Assembly (NCBI GenBank): GCA_947359465.1
Contig: OX375872.1
Location: 142,928,171 to 142,992,170 of the forward strand
DNA: 64,000 nt
Reading direction: 5' to 3'
DNA from: Metellina segmentata
Lineage: Eukaryota > Arthropoda > Arachnida > Araneae > Tetragnathidae
Position numbers and translations under genes: made by a program. Positions 24,141 to 35,880 of this stretch are shown piece by piece. Numbering within the stretch: position 1 is the first letter of the stretch; each line of letters begins with the position of its first letter. A model generated the notes under the pieces. The model did not search any database, was not told the DNA's origin, and worked only from the letters and a program-made list of their open reading frames with translations.

Positions 24141-24584
24141 TCTTCTGGCATACTTGAAACTTTATTTAAAGCTTGAAAAAACTCTGCATCTAATTCAGCT
24201 TGGATAACATCGACACCCGATTAATCGAAAATTGAATAATTAAGGTTTTACTGTACTTCGCTTTATACGGGGGTTAAAAATAATCTAAAAATAATCACCT
24301 AATTATTCAGTTTTACCGAATTTTCGTTGTACGAAATCCCACTGTGGTTGGTGTGACACTTTGTTAGAACGAAAACAGTGAGTTAACAAGATAATAGTGC
24401 GATAAAAACAAAGGGGCTAGCTCTATAGTAAATTTCTTAAACATTTACATACGACTAGCAACAATTATCTTTTAAGTAATGCATTAAATGCTTTACAAAT
24501 AACGTGTAGCATATTAAAAGTTTTGAAATTAGTTAAGTAAAAATACGTTAAGAGAGGTATTACCATTGTAAACAATAAAACCCG
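24141..24584. other. Spacer with a pogo/Tigger-like end motif
   Basis: 24212-24255 reads CACCCGATTAATCGAAAATT, then AATAATTAAGGTTTTACTGTA. This resembles terminal sequences of pogo/Tigger-type elements as I remember them. No partner end is identified. Confidence 0.3.
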
Positions 24585-24725
24585 ACGGAAAATTCAGATT
24601 TCACTTCCCGTCACCCAAATGCTCTCTCATGATACATATCGATGCTACTTCAAAAAGTAGTTTGTCGCCGTTTTGTAGAAATTTGTATGTATTGTAAAAA
24701 CGTAAAATATCATCAAACAGATCAA
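24585..24725 (+). repeat. Dispersed repeat D1, partial copy
   Basis: 'Cacccaaatgctctctcatg' followed by 'agtagtttgtcgccgttttg' without the PAL2 insertion found at 5131. The AT-rich 24726-25224 behind it shows no feature. Confidence 0.7.
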
Positions 24726-25224
24726 CATTAAAAGTTCGATCAAGCATCAAAGTAAGGAACACGAATACCAAATAAACGCTTCAAAATTATGTTTGAAAAA
24801 AGTAAACATATAAAAAAATCATTCAATATGAAGAAGTAAAATGTAATTTAAAATGCAGTGATGAGAAAGATATGATTCAATTTACAAGTTTGAAAGTGCC
24901 TGAAAATAAAAGATAGCCAAAGGGTTTTATCAAGGGAGTTTAAAAGATTTGTAACTAACATTTAATGTATTATAATCATCATAAATCCATCCTGCAACAC
25001 AAATCCGAAAGTATTTTTTATTATAAAGTTTTACCTTATACATTAATCGAATTTTTTCATTAGTAGTATTCTAGTTCTAAATTTTAGTAATTGAAAAAAT
25101 AAATGCATACTATGAAGGGCAAATATTTGAGGATAGATTATTCATCCCTTCTCAATAACATCTGTAAGTAGGAGTAGTAGTAGTATGTGTGCAGTAAATG
25201 TTTTCCGCAATTCGCATGAGAGGA

Positions 25225-25560
25225 ATATTCAGATTGAAAGTGATAATTTTACATTTTGAAACCCAAATGCTTTTTTATAATATAGATCGCGATTACCTTA
25301 AAATATAGTTTACCACCGTTTTGGTGACGTCTTGCGTTGGATTAATTAGTACTGACCAATCATCTATAATATCAGTTTGGAATTCATTTTTGGAATTTTT
25401 GCTGTCAAAGTGCTTGGATCTATTTAATTCAAAAAACAAAATGACACACACACAAAAAAAAGTTCGAAATACGTATAAGAAACACGTTCTGTCGCATAAG
25501 CATTAGCGCCACCTACATTCAGCTTGTCAAACAAAGCCCCTCACAAAGATATATGATCAC
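25225..25560 (+). repeat. Dispersed repeat D1, fuller copy
   Basis: Continuous through 'gattaccttaaaatatagtt' (about 25272-25291) and on to 'tagcgccacctac'. It matches the two halves at 5075 and 5798-6060. Confidence 0.75.
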
Positions 25561-26319
25561 TTATATGGACAAAGTAAGTGCATTTCGTTAGAGTTGAAGA
25601 GTCAAATTTCCATCAAGGAAGAATGTCAAATAACTTTGGAAATTTAGCTATGGGCGGCAATTAAGAGACTGCAGCAAAATGACCTCATAATTTTCTTCGT
25701 CTTACATTCTCAAAAAATGAATTTTACTCTTAATGACATTTTTATCACAACCAAAAATATTTTATCAAAAGTGATAATGATTGACTTGAAAATCAGATTA
25801 TAGATTACTTTTAAGTTAATGTTATGCTATTTATTGCCTTTTTACAGTTATTATTTATAACAGGGTTGGTCCTCTAATGTATTTAACTTTACGCAAAATT
25901 TAACACCATCTGTGGGAAACGATTAGAGATTAAAAGCTGTTCTGTTTTTGAAAGTTGATAAATCTAAATGGTTATTAATATTTTTTCCGAATTAAGTGAG
26001 CTCTAACATTTTCTTTAACTGGTGGTTTTGAGTAGTGGTGGTTTGAAGTAAATGCTTGCATCATTAACTTGTTACATTGAATGTTCCTGCAAAAAGTAGT
26101 TTTTATTGTTAGGTACTACAGTGCATAGTTTGGTATAAAATTCGAAATAAATTTCGCACACATCCTCTGAGTTAGGAGTATTTGGTTTCAGAGTATTATT
26201 TATATCAAAATAGCACAGTTCGTTATCTTTATTTCGCGAATAAAATAGTATTATCTTCACTTGGAAAAATAAATTTTAAAACTATTTACTCATATTCCGT
26301 AATGCATACATAAATCTTG
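25561..26319. other. AT-rich stretch, nothing recognised
   Basis: No repeat or credible gene. A 62-codon minus frame at 26072-26260 has AT-driven composition. Confidence 0.5.
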
Positions 26320-27045
26320 TAGAATCTTGACAAAGTTGCACTTACTTTTACACATTTTTCAAATCTGTTTTATTTAAATTTGCATGTTTCAAAATTGCAC
26401 ACGTATGCAATCTGTTTTGAATTTTAGTAATAAATCCTTATTTATGAGGTTGATGTAAACGAAAATTTTTTTTGTAGATGTTATTAAGATTCCGAGTATC
26501 TGGTTATCTGAGGTGACCTCGGATAATCAAGATTCTACTTTACTTGACTAAGTTGTACGTCTTGCTGAATTTATTTTATTTAAATTTACTTTTTTCTAAA
26601 TCACACCCGTATCCAATCTATTTTGATTTTTAGTAATGAGTACTTATTTATGAGGATTTTGTGAACGACTTTTTTCTTGTATATTATATTAAGATTGCGA
26701 ATCTGGTTATCTGAGATGTCCTCGGTTATCAAGATTCTATTCTACTTGACAAAGTCGCACGTCTTACTAAATTTATTTTTATTTAAATTTGAAAGTTTCA
26801 AAATTATACACATATCCAATCTATTCTGAATTTAAGATAATAAGTCCTTATTCATGAGGTTTATGTGAATGTCCTTTAACTTGTAGACCTATTAAGATTC
26901 AAAGTATACGGTTATCCGAGTTTGCCTTTGTCCACAATTCCTCGGATAATCAATAGACCACCGTACTTGTCAACGTTGCACGTCTTGCTGAATTTGTTTT
27001 ATTTAAATTCAGACGTTTCAATCACGTATCCAATCTGCTTTGTTT
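26320..27045 (+). repeat. Satellite-like array, unit about 195-225 bp
   Basis: Units start near 26325, 26551, 26745 and 26963 with 'acttgacaaagttgcacgtc'-type strings. Each contains a diverged TCTGGTTATCTGAG...CCTCGGATAATC block. A partial fifth copy lies near 28005-28075. Confidence 0.8.
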
Positions 27046-27048
27046 TTT

Positions 27049-27124
27049 AGTCTCCAGTTTGTCCTTTCAAGGTATCTCATCATTAGCGAAACTGACCAAA
27101 TCTTGATGAATGAAATATAAGTTA
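27049..27124. mobile_element. PAL1 element, minimal decayed copy
   Basis: CTCCAGTTTGTC start, CAAGGTATCTCATC palindrome, one linker, and an AAGTTAAGG end. Confidence 0.5.
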
Positions 27125-27516
27125 AGGGGGCATTTTCGGGGGAAGTGCGTAGAGGGTCCTTAATAATGGAGCCGAACAATTCACCGATCTGCCATATTTT
27201 TCTTCTCCTTCATGTCTTATCAAAAACGAGAAAAAAATATATATACCTCAGTGATTTTGTTCAAATTTTAGAATTTCAACCAGTAAAATTATCTTCAAAA
27301 ATTAAGCTATTTGCACTTGCCCCAACATCATTCTACATTCCGATGAGCAATCTTTGGAGGCTTGGTACGCATTTAACCCGCTACAAAATGGGAAGATGCG
27401 TATCTTGGACCTTCGATAAAGTTTTACATTTTGAACATTTCTACCTTTTTAAATAGTTGCTCTTGAATATGTATTTTCAATAAGAAGAATCGAATCTGAT
27501 CAGCAAAAAATAATAG
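27125..27516. other. Unassigned spacer
   Basis: A 103-codon plus frame (27145-27456) has AT-driven composition and no recognised domain. I do not call it. Confidence 0.4.
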
Positions 27517-27528
27517 GTTCAGTGATAT

Positions 27529-27794
27529 GTTGTTGTTGTTGTCGTATCTTCTTCTGGGATACATATGAAAGCAAGGGATGAACAGAAACATAAAAGACAA
27601 GTACAGAAGAGGAATATTTTATTATTACAAACGATTATTACAAACGTCTTGAAAGGAAATTTCAAGACGGGAATCCATTCCAGGCGAAAGTCCGACTTCT
27701 TTTCCCAATTTTATATCCATGCCTTATCCGGGATTCGAACCCGGGCCCACTCGGTGACAACCGAGGATCATAACCAGCATACTGGCTGGGCGGC
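27529..27794 (-). mobile_element. SINE2, complete, with target duplication
   Basis: On the minus strand a tRNA-like head (27794 to about 27722) carries CCCGGGTTCGAATCCCGG, a complete T-arm/B-box. A body follows, ending in (AAC)n, seen as GTTGTTGTTGTTG on the plus strand. It is flanked by a perfect 12-bp repeat, GTTCAGTGATAT, at 27517-27528 and 27795-27806, the signature of LINE-assisted insertion. The anticodon arm does not fold well, so it is not a tRNA gene. Confidence 0.9.
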
Positions 27795-27828
27795 GTTCAG
27801 TGATATAAATTTTGTTGCGACCTTATAA

Positions 27829-28563
27829 ATAAAACTTGGTAAATTTTTGGTATGCACTTGCCTCACTTTACCTTATCGTCACTTGAAAGAACTGACGTGA
27901 TCGTGAATTCGCCTTCATAACAAAACGGCCATATATTCGCCATTCAATAGGCATTGTTGATGAAGTTTTGCCTTGTCATTAGCGACACTGTCCCACTTGA
28001 AGTCTTAAACTTACTTTTTTCAAAATTACACCCGTATCCAGTCCATTCTGATTTTAGGTACGAAATGGATAACAAATTATTCTATCTATTTCCACACAAT
28101 CGAACTCTCTGGGGTCCACGCGAACGGCTTCTTGCTAGGGGATCTATTTAAAGTCTTAACTGCACTATTGGGCAAGGTTCTTTTGCGATCAGGTGTGGAG
28201 ATCAAATTGATGGTAAATAATCACTTAGATTCCCTTGAGAAATTAATTAAGATTACTGTTTAGCCGACGAAAAGGGAATAGTGTAATCAACTTAGCATAG
28301 AGTTGCTGTTTTCTGCTAGTAGGTCTTCAGATACCTCTTTGTGTTCTCGCCTATTTAGGCCAGTTCGTATGTGTAAATCAGATGTCTTCTGAGGTGAAAC
28401 GATTCAATAGTTGGACGAATTAATTAAAACTGGATTTGAAATGGGGGTATTTTTATGTGTGGTATTAATTCTAAATTTATGTCAAGCGAGTATTTTCGAA
28501 AAAGAAATTTTATCAACTCTCATTTGCAAAATAGAAAAAGCAGGTTCAAATGAATTTGCTTAC
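27829..28563. other. Unassigned spacer
   Basis: Holds one stray unit of the 26.3-27.0 kb array near 28005-28075 and otherwise nothing recognised. Confidence 0.5.
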
Positions 28564-29030
28564 TTAAACCTCAAAGTGGTTTCAACGAGAAGAGTGTGGT
28601 CCATTAAGAACTAACCAATTTTGCTAATGACAACACACAACGTCATGAAGATACTTAAGATTTTTTTTAGGATGACAAGATCAAGATCTGGTCAGTTTTA
28701 CTCCAATGACGAGACATATCGTCATCGAGATACTGCTGATTTTGTTATGATAATGAGATCAAGATTTGGTCGGTTTTCTTCTTTTGATGAGATATCTCGT
28801 CTATCAAGTTCTGACCAATTTTGCTAATGACGAGATATCTCGTCGTCAAGATAGTGCCGTTTTTATAATAACTAGATCAATATATGGTCGGTTTTCTTCT
28901 AATAACGAGATATCACATCCTTTAAGATCTGCTCAGCTTTCTTCTAATGACAAGGTATCTCGTGCATCAATATCTGGTCAATTTTTCTAATAACGAGTCT
29001 TCTCTTTGAGACAACCACTTTGAGGGTTAA
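28564..29030. mobile_element. PAL1 element, long copy with both ends
   Basis: TTAAACCTCAAAGTGGTTTC start and GACAACCACTTTGAGGGTTAA end give matching inverted termini. It holds about nine palindrome units, one exact (28829-28844). Linkers read TCAAGATCTGGTCAGTTTTA. Confidence 0.9.
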
Positions 29031-29495
29031 ATGAGTTGTTTAGTCTAATGGCCTGTTTGGTAAGCCACCAACATCAGTCAACAATAGAAAGAATTTTTCG
29101 CTCTAACCATCAAATACTGGGGGAATAAGAATTAATTTGATTGATCACAGTTTGGGCGGTGTTAGATGTCAATTTTTTATTACAAGCTACATTCAGAAAC
29201 TGCCTTCTAGTAACTTACCACGTCATGAGACGTTGCTAAATGGTTTACCAAGACACTACACTGATGTACGCTATTTACCGGGGTCCCCATGGCTCAAAGT
29301 GTATGATTATTGTGCTAGAAACCTACGATTTGTAGACGGTGCTTTTGGGATTACTTTCTGAATGTATATTTCTCTCTCCTATCCGCAAAATTTTCCATGT
29401 GTGTATATCCATTTACTGGATAATTGTTGGAAAAACCATGGCCTTGCGCCATAAAACTCAACATGTCAACCTCTATATTCTACAAACGTGAATAA

Positions 29496-29528
<33 letters not shown>

Positions 29529-29690
29529 TAGTCCCAAAATTTGTTTCAAAATCTATCATTGATTTGAAAGATTGAAATTTTATTCTTTAATTTAAAATGG
29601 CCGTAAGAGTTTCATTCCTTTTTCTGAGTGTCGTGTATTACAAAATAACTGTCTGTGTGATTTGTTTACATTTTGTTTAGCTGTCTTTAC
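29031..29690. other. Spacer with a (GT)n tract
   Basis: (GT)14 at 29499-29527. A plus frame at 29137-29361 has mixed composition but no recognised family. Confidence 0.45.
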
Positions 29691-30470
29691 AGGGATATAA
29701 ATGAATTTATCTGTTTGACAGTATGAATAAATGAGAAACATGAATGAATGAGACGAACATTTATTTATTTAATATAGAAAATATGATTTTATTTTGTTGA
29801 AATCAGTTTCTTATTTAAATTATCGTTTACTACTGGGACCATCTTAAAAACTCATTTCTACGGAAATAATAACTTGTTTTTATTTCAATGATTTGTAATA
29901 CCGAGAACTCGTAGCCTATGACCCTTGTGTCGGATTTCTTCACATCTTTTCTACTTTTTCAGCCATGTAAATGAATGTATCTGTTTCACAGTACAGAATA
30001 AATGAGATGAACATTTACTTTTATTTACTTAAGATAGGAAATATAATTACTTTCTTGTTTAAATATGTTTATTATTTTTCGCTTACTACAGAGTTCATCT
30101 TAAAAGCTTACTTTCACCGAAACAACAATGCGCTTTTCATTTCAACGATTTACAAGATAGAGAAATCTTAGTCGATATCCCTTGATTTGTTTGGAATACG
30201 TTCCCATTTTTTTATATCTCTCACAGTCATGTAAATGAATTTATCAGTTTGACAGCATGAATAAATGAGATGAAAATTTAGTTATTTTTACTTAAAATAG
30301 AAAATATCATGACTTTTCTGTCTAAATCTGTTTATTATTTTCCGCTTACTACCGAGTTCATCTTAAAAGCTCGCTTCCACGGAAACAACAATGCGCTTTC
30401 CATTTCAAGGATTTACAATAGAGAACTCTTAGCAGATGACCCGTTGCCTCTTTTTTCCTATTCTATTCCA
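29691..30470 (+). repeat. Satellite-like array, unit about 268 bp
   Basis: 'Catgtaaatgaat' starts units near 29695, 29966 and 30232. Each includes 'cgcttactac-gagttcatctt' and 'caacaatgcgctttt'. The repeated 29971 and 30309 frames derive from it. Confidence 0.85.
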
Positions 30471-30739
30471 GATGCCGGCGACTACATTGGCGCCAGCATT
30501 ACTCTGTCTGATTCGTACCAAGTAGAGGGAGAATGGTCAATTTGCCCTTCTAGAAATGCATAAGTAGAATACAGGAGACATCAATATATGTTTGGTGCAA
30601 AGCTTTTCTGAATAATGCTAAGCTTGCGAGAGGAAAACTTAATCTCTTTCCCTTATTAATATACGGAGTGATTCGAAATTGCATTATGATTTTCTCTGTT
30701 TGTTTACTGTGTGCAGGGTCTCGTTCGTACAACTAATAT

Positions 30740-31594
30740 ACAAGGAAATGAAAATGAATGCGCGTGGTGGTTATCATTTAAATAGTTTACAGTAAAACAA
30801 ATAAGCATGTTGATTAAAATTGATGTTAAGTGGTTTTTATCTCTTCAAGTGTTCGCCGTTGATCCATGTAGAGTGCTGTCGCTCCAGAAACTAATGCACA
30901 GAGTATTGGGAAATGGATGTTATGTTGGCTATCTTTTAAACTGCTTACAGTTGAACTAATTAACAAGGTTGTGAATATGGATGTTATGGTGGAAGTATTT
31001 TAAGCTGTTTGCCGTAAAACCAGCATGGCATTGGTGGGATTAATACAGAGTGGTGGAAAATAGATGTTATGGTGGTTATCTTGTACACTGCTTACAGTTG
31101 AATTACTAAACATGATTGTGAACATGGATGCTATAGAAGTTATATTTTATGTAAGCTGTTTGCAGTAGAACTACCTTACTACACAGAGTGATACCATTCA
31201 TGAGATTAAAATACCGAGTGGTAAAAAGTGAATGTTATGGTGGTTATGTTTTAAACAGTATACTGTTGAATTAATAAACATGAGTGTGAATACGGATGGT
31301 TATATTTAAGCTTTTTGCCGTATAATACCTAGTCAACATAGTGATGCCATTTGTGGGATTAATGAATAGAGTGGTGGAAAATGAATGTTATGATTGTTAT
31401 CTTTTAAATTGATCACCGTAGAATTAATACATATGTTTATACAGTTTGTGCAAATGGATGTTATGGTAGCTATCTCTTAAAATTGCTTTCTGTAGAACTA
31501 ATACACAAAGTGAAACCTTTCATGCATTTAATACATAGGGTGATATTAAGTGGATATTATGGTTGTTATCCTTTGAACTGCTTACTGCAGAACT
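30740..31594 (+). repeat. Satellite-like array, unit about 150-167 bp
   Basis: 'Gatgttatggtggttatctt' recurs near 30913, 31063, 31222, 31384 and 31551, with 'actgcttacagttgaact' after it. The spacer 30471-30739 holds nothing recognised. Confidence 0.85.
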
Positions 31595-31915
31595 ATTGAG
31601 TAGGTAGGTATGTATTTTTAATCAACTTAGCACTGGAGCAACACAAGCTATTGGCTACGGTCCGGGATCAATCCTCGAATAGAAAGATCCGAGAACAACG
31701 CCACGCAATTTTCTTCTATGTTCGGATGATAAGCTCACAACTGAGCTGGCACCCTGCTCTCAAAACTTCCACACCACGCCAACATGAGGGCATCTAAGAC
31801 CACGGCAGGTTTAACGTGCACCAGCCTCTATTGTACATGACGCTCTTTAACGGACTAGCAACCGGAGGGTTGCGAGATGGAATCCAGCCACTCTTCGGGT
31901 CACCGCGGCCCCTAC
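31595..31915 (-). mobile_element. SINE1, minus-strand, near full length
   Basis: From 3' end to head: 'gagcaacacaagctattgg', 'gtccgggatcaatcc', 'caccacgccaacatgagg', then a diverged head near 31900. Confidence 0.85.
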
Positions 31916-32482
31916 CAATCTTGGATTCGCGTGTTTTGTAATAGCACTGAAGGAAGTCGAAAAATCAACGAAAACAAGAACAAAGGAAATAGCACAAAGA
32001 ATTTCAGTTTCCGCCAACAGGAAATATTTTTCATACGATAACCTCACCCTCAGACAGCTAGCTCCCTCCACCTGAACGCAGGAGGGTAAAAGTTCCTGAC
32101 TTTTAAAGAAAACATCTTCGCCGAATTCCCCATCTTCCCATCGCGAGGCGCCTGACTAAAATTTTGTCTGGTCCCATGACCAAATCGAATTTCGGAGCAT
32201 GGCGATTCGACATCTCAGCAGCTTCCGAAACTGTTTCAGCAACAAAGAGCTCCGTCAGATACCATTTCCCTGCATAGGGAATGAGACTCGCGAGTATTCG
32301 GGTTCCGAGCAGTTGAAAGCGCAGTGGAAAGTGAAAGAAAAGAGTCCTAACATGAATTCAATTGATTGGGTTTCGATTAGACTTTCAGTTTGTTATACAT
32401 TACGTTAGATTACAAACTGAACTCTTTCGATCTCATCATTTCTTGCTACTTTTATGCAAAGGATTAGCTGAGATAAATTTGA
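31916..32482. other. Unassigned, less AT-rich spacer
   Basis: Frames on both strands are short. No family or splice structure is convincing. Confidence 0.4.
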
Positions 32483-33103
32483 TTAACCCTCATCGTGGTT
32501 GGCTCAACAACGAGGTATCGCGTCATTATCAGCATTGACCAGATCTTGATTGACGAAATATCTCGTCGACTTTTGTCATTTGGAGAAAACTGAGCAGATC
32601 TTGATGGACGAGATACCTCGCCGTCTCTTGTCATTAGAAAACCGACTAGCTCTTACTTTCGTCATCAGCATCTTGAAATCGAGATACATAATCATAAGCA
32701 AAAATCGACAGTATCTTGAAGAAGAGGTATCTCTTCACTAGCAAAACACCGAACATATCTTTAAGACGAGACATCTCGTCATCAGCAAAAAAATCGAGAA
32801 TATCGCGAATACATGATATCTCATCATCCGTAAAATAGAAAAAAATATCTGTAAGATGAGATATCCGTCATCAGCAAAATATAGATCATATCTTGAAGAC
32901 GAGCTATCTCGTCATCAGCAAAAATGACAGTATCTTGAAGACGAGACATATCGTCATCAGTAAAAAAAATCGACAGTATCTTAGAGACGAGATATATCGT
33001 CTTCAGCAAAATATTGGCAATATCCAGAAGATGTGAATTCGTCATCAGAAAATTTGGTCAGATCTTTATTGACGATACATCTCGTCAAAACAGGCAGGTT
33101 TAA
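32483..33103. mobile_element. PAL1 element, longest copy (about 620 bp)
   Basis: TTAACCCTCATCGTGGTTGG start, about a dozen palindrome units, and a CAGGCAGGTTTAA end. In the middle (32690-33050) units are about 46-50 bp with a modified linker, 'atcagcaaaaatcgacagta'. Confidence 0.85.
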
Positions 33104-33204
33104 ATGCACATACTCGATTAAGAATTTAAATACCCTAAAATTGGCCTTACTATTTTTACGATTACGTTTTCAGAATTTACTAAAATTTCGTTTTTCTATT
33201 GTCT

Positions 33205-33360
33205 TGTAATTCAGCTATCTTGTCCTTAGAAAAAATTGACCCTATCTGGACCATGTCGCACAAAAAATATTGACAGAAACGTGTTTACGATATATCGTGT
33301 CATTTGCAATATTAATTTGATCTTAATTGACGATATATCTCGTCGAAACCCCTCGAAAAT
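33205..33360. mobile_element. PAL1 element, decayed
   Basis: Has TTGACGATATATCTCGTCG near its right side and 'aaacccctcgaaaata' as its end. The left end is not identifiable. Confidence 0.5.
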
Positions 33361-33417
33361 AGAAATGATTAAAGTAGAAGCTAAAAAAAAAGCGTCTGAC
33401 ATGAAATGAGGCAGCTA

Positions 33418-33523
33418 AGTATTTTAATTAATGTCGCATTGGATCAGAACAAAGGGCTATTAGCGACTCCGGAATTAAACAAGAAGGGAGAGATCCCAGG
33501 ACGCCACGTAATTTTAAACTACT
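33418..33523 (-). mobile_element. SINE1 3' fragment, minus strand
   Basis: 'Gggctattagcgactccgg' and 'cacgtaattttaaac' correspond to the SINE1 3' third. Confidence 0.7.
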
Positions 33524-34018
33524 ACATCAAATCAATTAAATGTGTTTCGATTAGACTTTCATTTTTATAATGCATTAAATTAGATCAATGACCTTTTTTA
33601 ATTTCATAATTTCTCCTCTATGTATCGCGTAAGATTAAATGTCTTTTTAAACCTATATACTCGTTAAGGGGATGCAATAACAAAAAGAATTAAACTTGCA
33701 AATTGTTTAGTCTTATTGTCCTGTAGACTTCTTCAATTATTACGTGTGCACAACTTCATAGCTTTTTATGCATTTATCAGGTCATTAACGATTTTCCATG
33801 GAATGGAGGGACAGTGGTTCGTTTGCCAACGGAACCAGCAACCTGCCAATTTTAGGCGGCTTATGTCTTTTTACTTAATGTTCTTTGGCACAGCTTGGGC
33901 AAATATAGCACTGCGCAATAAAAAAAAAAGAAAGCTATCATTAACGGTGTCGATCTTGTTTGTGGCGCAGCTTTGCAATTTAACCCTTTGAGCATCGGCA
34001 TGTAGATTACTATTCTAA
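33524..34018. other. Unassigned spacer
   Basis: A 91-codon plus frame (33716-33991) includes a balanced stretch (about 33800-33860) but no recognised domain. Confidence 0.4.
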
Positions 34019-34302
34019 TTTACGCCCTCTGGAGCAATGCAACGGGCTATTAGCGACTGTCCGGAAACAATCTAGAGGGGATCGATTCGAAGACAACATC
34101 ACATATTTTGAACCACGGTCAGATGACGGAGCTATACCTGAGTTGGCACCTTACTCTCCAATATCTCATACCCTGCCAACGTGAGGATATCGTGTCTACA
34201 AGTATATACACCCTTGTATGCGAAGGTCTTGGGTTGGATGCGTACTCGTAACCCTCTGGTTTGTAATCCGTTCCTCGACCAACAGGGCTTCCGTGGCCCA
34301 CT
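34019..34302 (-). mobile_element. SINE1, minus-strand, near full length
   Basis: Includes 'gggctattagcgactgtccg', 'gaaccacggtcagatgacg', and a head with 'ggttggatgcgtactcg' (diverged B-box). Confidence 0.85.
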
Positions 34303-34354
34303 GCTGATAATAGGAAGATTTGCCACAATAGTTTGACTTTATACCAAAATAAAA

Positions 34355-34575
34355 TTAATCCTACAAGTGATTTCAACGAGATACCTCGTCCAACAAGATC
34401 TGGCTAATTAAATGCCTCGTCCATCTCAGTGTGACCAATTGTGCTAATGATGAGATTTGTCGACATCAAAGTGTCGCCGATTTTTGATAATGACGCCACC
34501 AAGATCTGATTGGTTTCCTTCTAATGACGATAAATCTCGGCCATCAAGATCGGGTCAGTATTGTTAATGACAGTC
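34355..34575. mobile_element. PAL1 element, right end lost
   Basis: TTAATCCTACAAGTGATTTC start, ACGAGATACCTCGTCC, and further units. It then breaks off against PAL2. Confidence 0.7.
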
Positions 34576-34589
34576 ATTATAATGTGGTT

Positions 34590-35080
34590 CTTGCTGAGAT
34601 AGGAGAGTTGAAAAGATTTTATTTGAACTTTCCTTATAGAAATTCTTGGAACGATTCTATTGAACTCTTCTATGGGATATGATTCTCCGGAAAGATTTAT
34701 TTGTACCTTTCCTTAGATTGAAATCCTTTTTCAATACTATATTACCCCTTTCGATAGAATTAAACCACACAGAAAAAGTATGATCCTTTCCTTGGAGCAG
34801 AATACTTTGGTGAGATTCTATTGGTCTTCGGAATCCTGGTCCGGAATTGGTCTTCCTTGGAATCGAACTAATTGGAACGATACTATTCACTCTTCTTTTT
34901 GATTCGTTTGGAAAGATTCCATACTTCATTTTGTTGAATAGAATCCTTTGGAAAGATTTCATTGCTCATTTCCTTGCAATAAAATCATTTGGAAAGATTC
35001 TATATGCCAAGAAGGTCAAAATTGGTTAGGAATCATACAGTTTGTAAGGTGGAATTATGCACACGAATCCCCTCATAGGG
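34590..35080 (-). mobile_element. PAL2 element, minus strand, with clear leader
   Basis: About ten units such as TTTGGAAAGATTCTAT and CCTTTCCTTAGATT, then the PAL2 leader in reverse ('attggttaggaatcataca', 'aaggtggaattatgc'). The terminus is CCTCATAGGGTTAA at about 35067-35080. Confidence 0.8.
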
Positions 35081-35128
35081 TTAATAACCTGCCTTTTGTC
35101 CAGATAAGGAAGAATGCATGAACATTGG

Positions 35129-35321
35129 TATTACCCTCCATGTGGATGTCTTGACGAGGTATCTCGTTCTTATATAACTAATTTGAACTTTCCTTGATGC
35201 ACCAGATATCTTGTCCTTAGAAGTATCCTAGCCAGATCTTGATCTCGTCATCATTAAGAAATCGACATTATCTTGATCTTTATGGACGAGATATCATGTC
35301 GAAACCCCTTGGAGGGTAAAA
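35129..35321. mobile_element. PAL1 element (first duplicated unit)
   Basis: TATTACCCTCCATGTGGATG start, GACGAGATATCATGTC, and a CCCCTTGGAGGGTAAA end. Confidence 0.8.
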
Positions 35322-35562
35322 CTAACACCATCTTTATATTATGGACGCTGAAAATACTATTCGACATTCAAAAGACACTGAGCAATCAAAAAATAAAGAT
35401 ATGAAATAACATATTTCTCTGGGAAATTCAAACCCACATCTCAGTTTAACCATCCTCCAAAGAATTCACGCAGTTTTAGAAGGTGGAATTATGCATGTCA
35501 ACCTGTCAGAGGGTTAAAAATCTGTTTCTTGCTTGGATAGGGTAACATGAAAGCTTATAAGT

Positions 35563-35732
35563 TTAACCCTTCTTGTACTTGTCTCGACGAATTTTCTCAT
35601 CCTTTGCAAAACTAACCATACCTTGATGGAAGAGTCAATTAGAAGAAAACTGACCAGTAGTCTTGTAATTATTGAAAATTTAGTCAGATTTCGATGGATT
35701 AGATACATCGTCGAAACCACTTGCAGTGTTAA
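35563..35732. mobile_element. PAL1 element (second duplicated unit)
   Basis: TTAACCCTTCTTGTACTTGT start and CGAAACCACTTGCAGTGTTAA end; palindromes decayed. Confidence 0.75.
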
Positions 35733-35880
35733 AACAATGCCATCCTTTCATTATGGACGCTGAAAATAATCTCCCCGTTTAAATCGCACAGGACAATCTC
35801 AAAATAAAGTTGTCGCACAACATACTGTCCTAGGAAATTCAAAACTCACACCGTGGTTTAACCATCCTCCTAGAACATAA

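Larger units (their letters stand above)
35060..35880 (+). repeat. Tandem duplication, unit about 440 bp, containing PAL1
   Basis: Two units in the same order. Each has a GGGTTAA end, a short spacer, a PAL1 copy and then a block with 'cattatggacgctgaaaat' and 'tgtcctaggaaattcaaa'-type strings. Units start at about 35073 and 35509 and are diverged. Confidence 0.75.

Noticed and set aside
27722..27794. A tRNA gene on the minus strand
   Set aside because: The T-arm is perfect, but acceptor and anticodon stems do not pair. An (AAC)n tail and target repeats identify a SINE.
33716..33991. 91-codon plus frame as a gene
   Set aside because: No recognised domain, start context or splice signals; length is within chance for this window.
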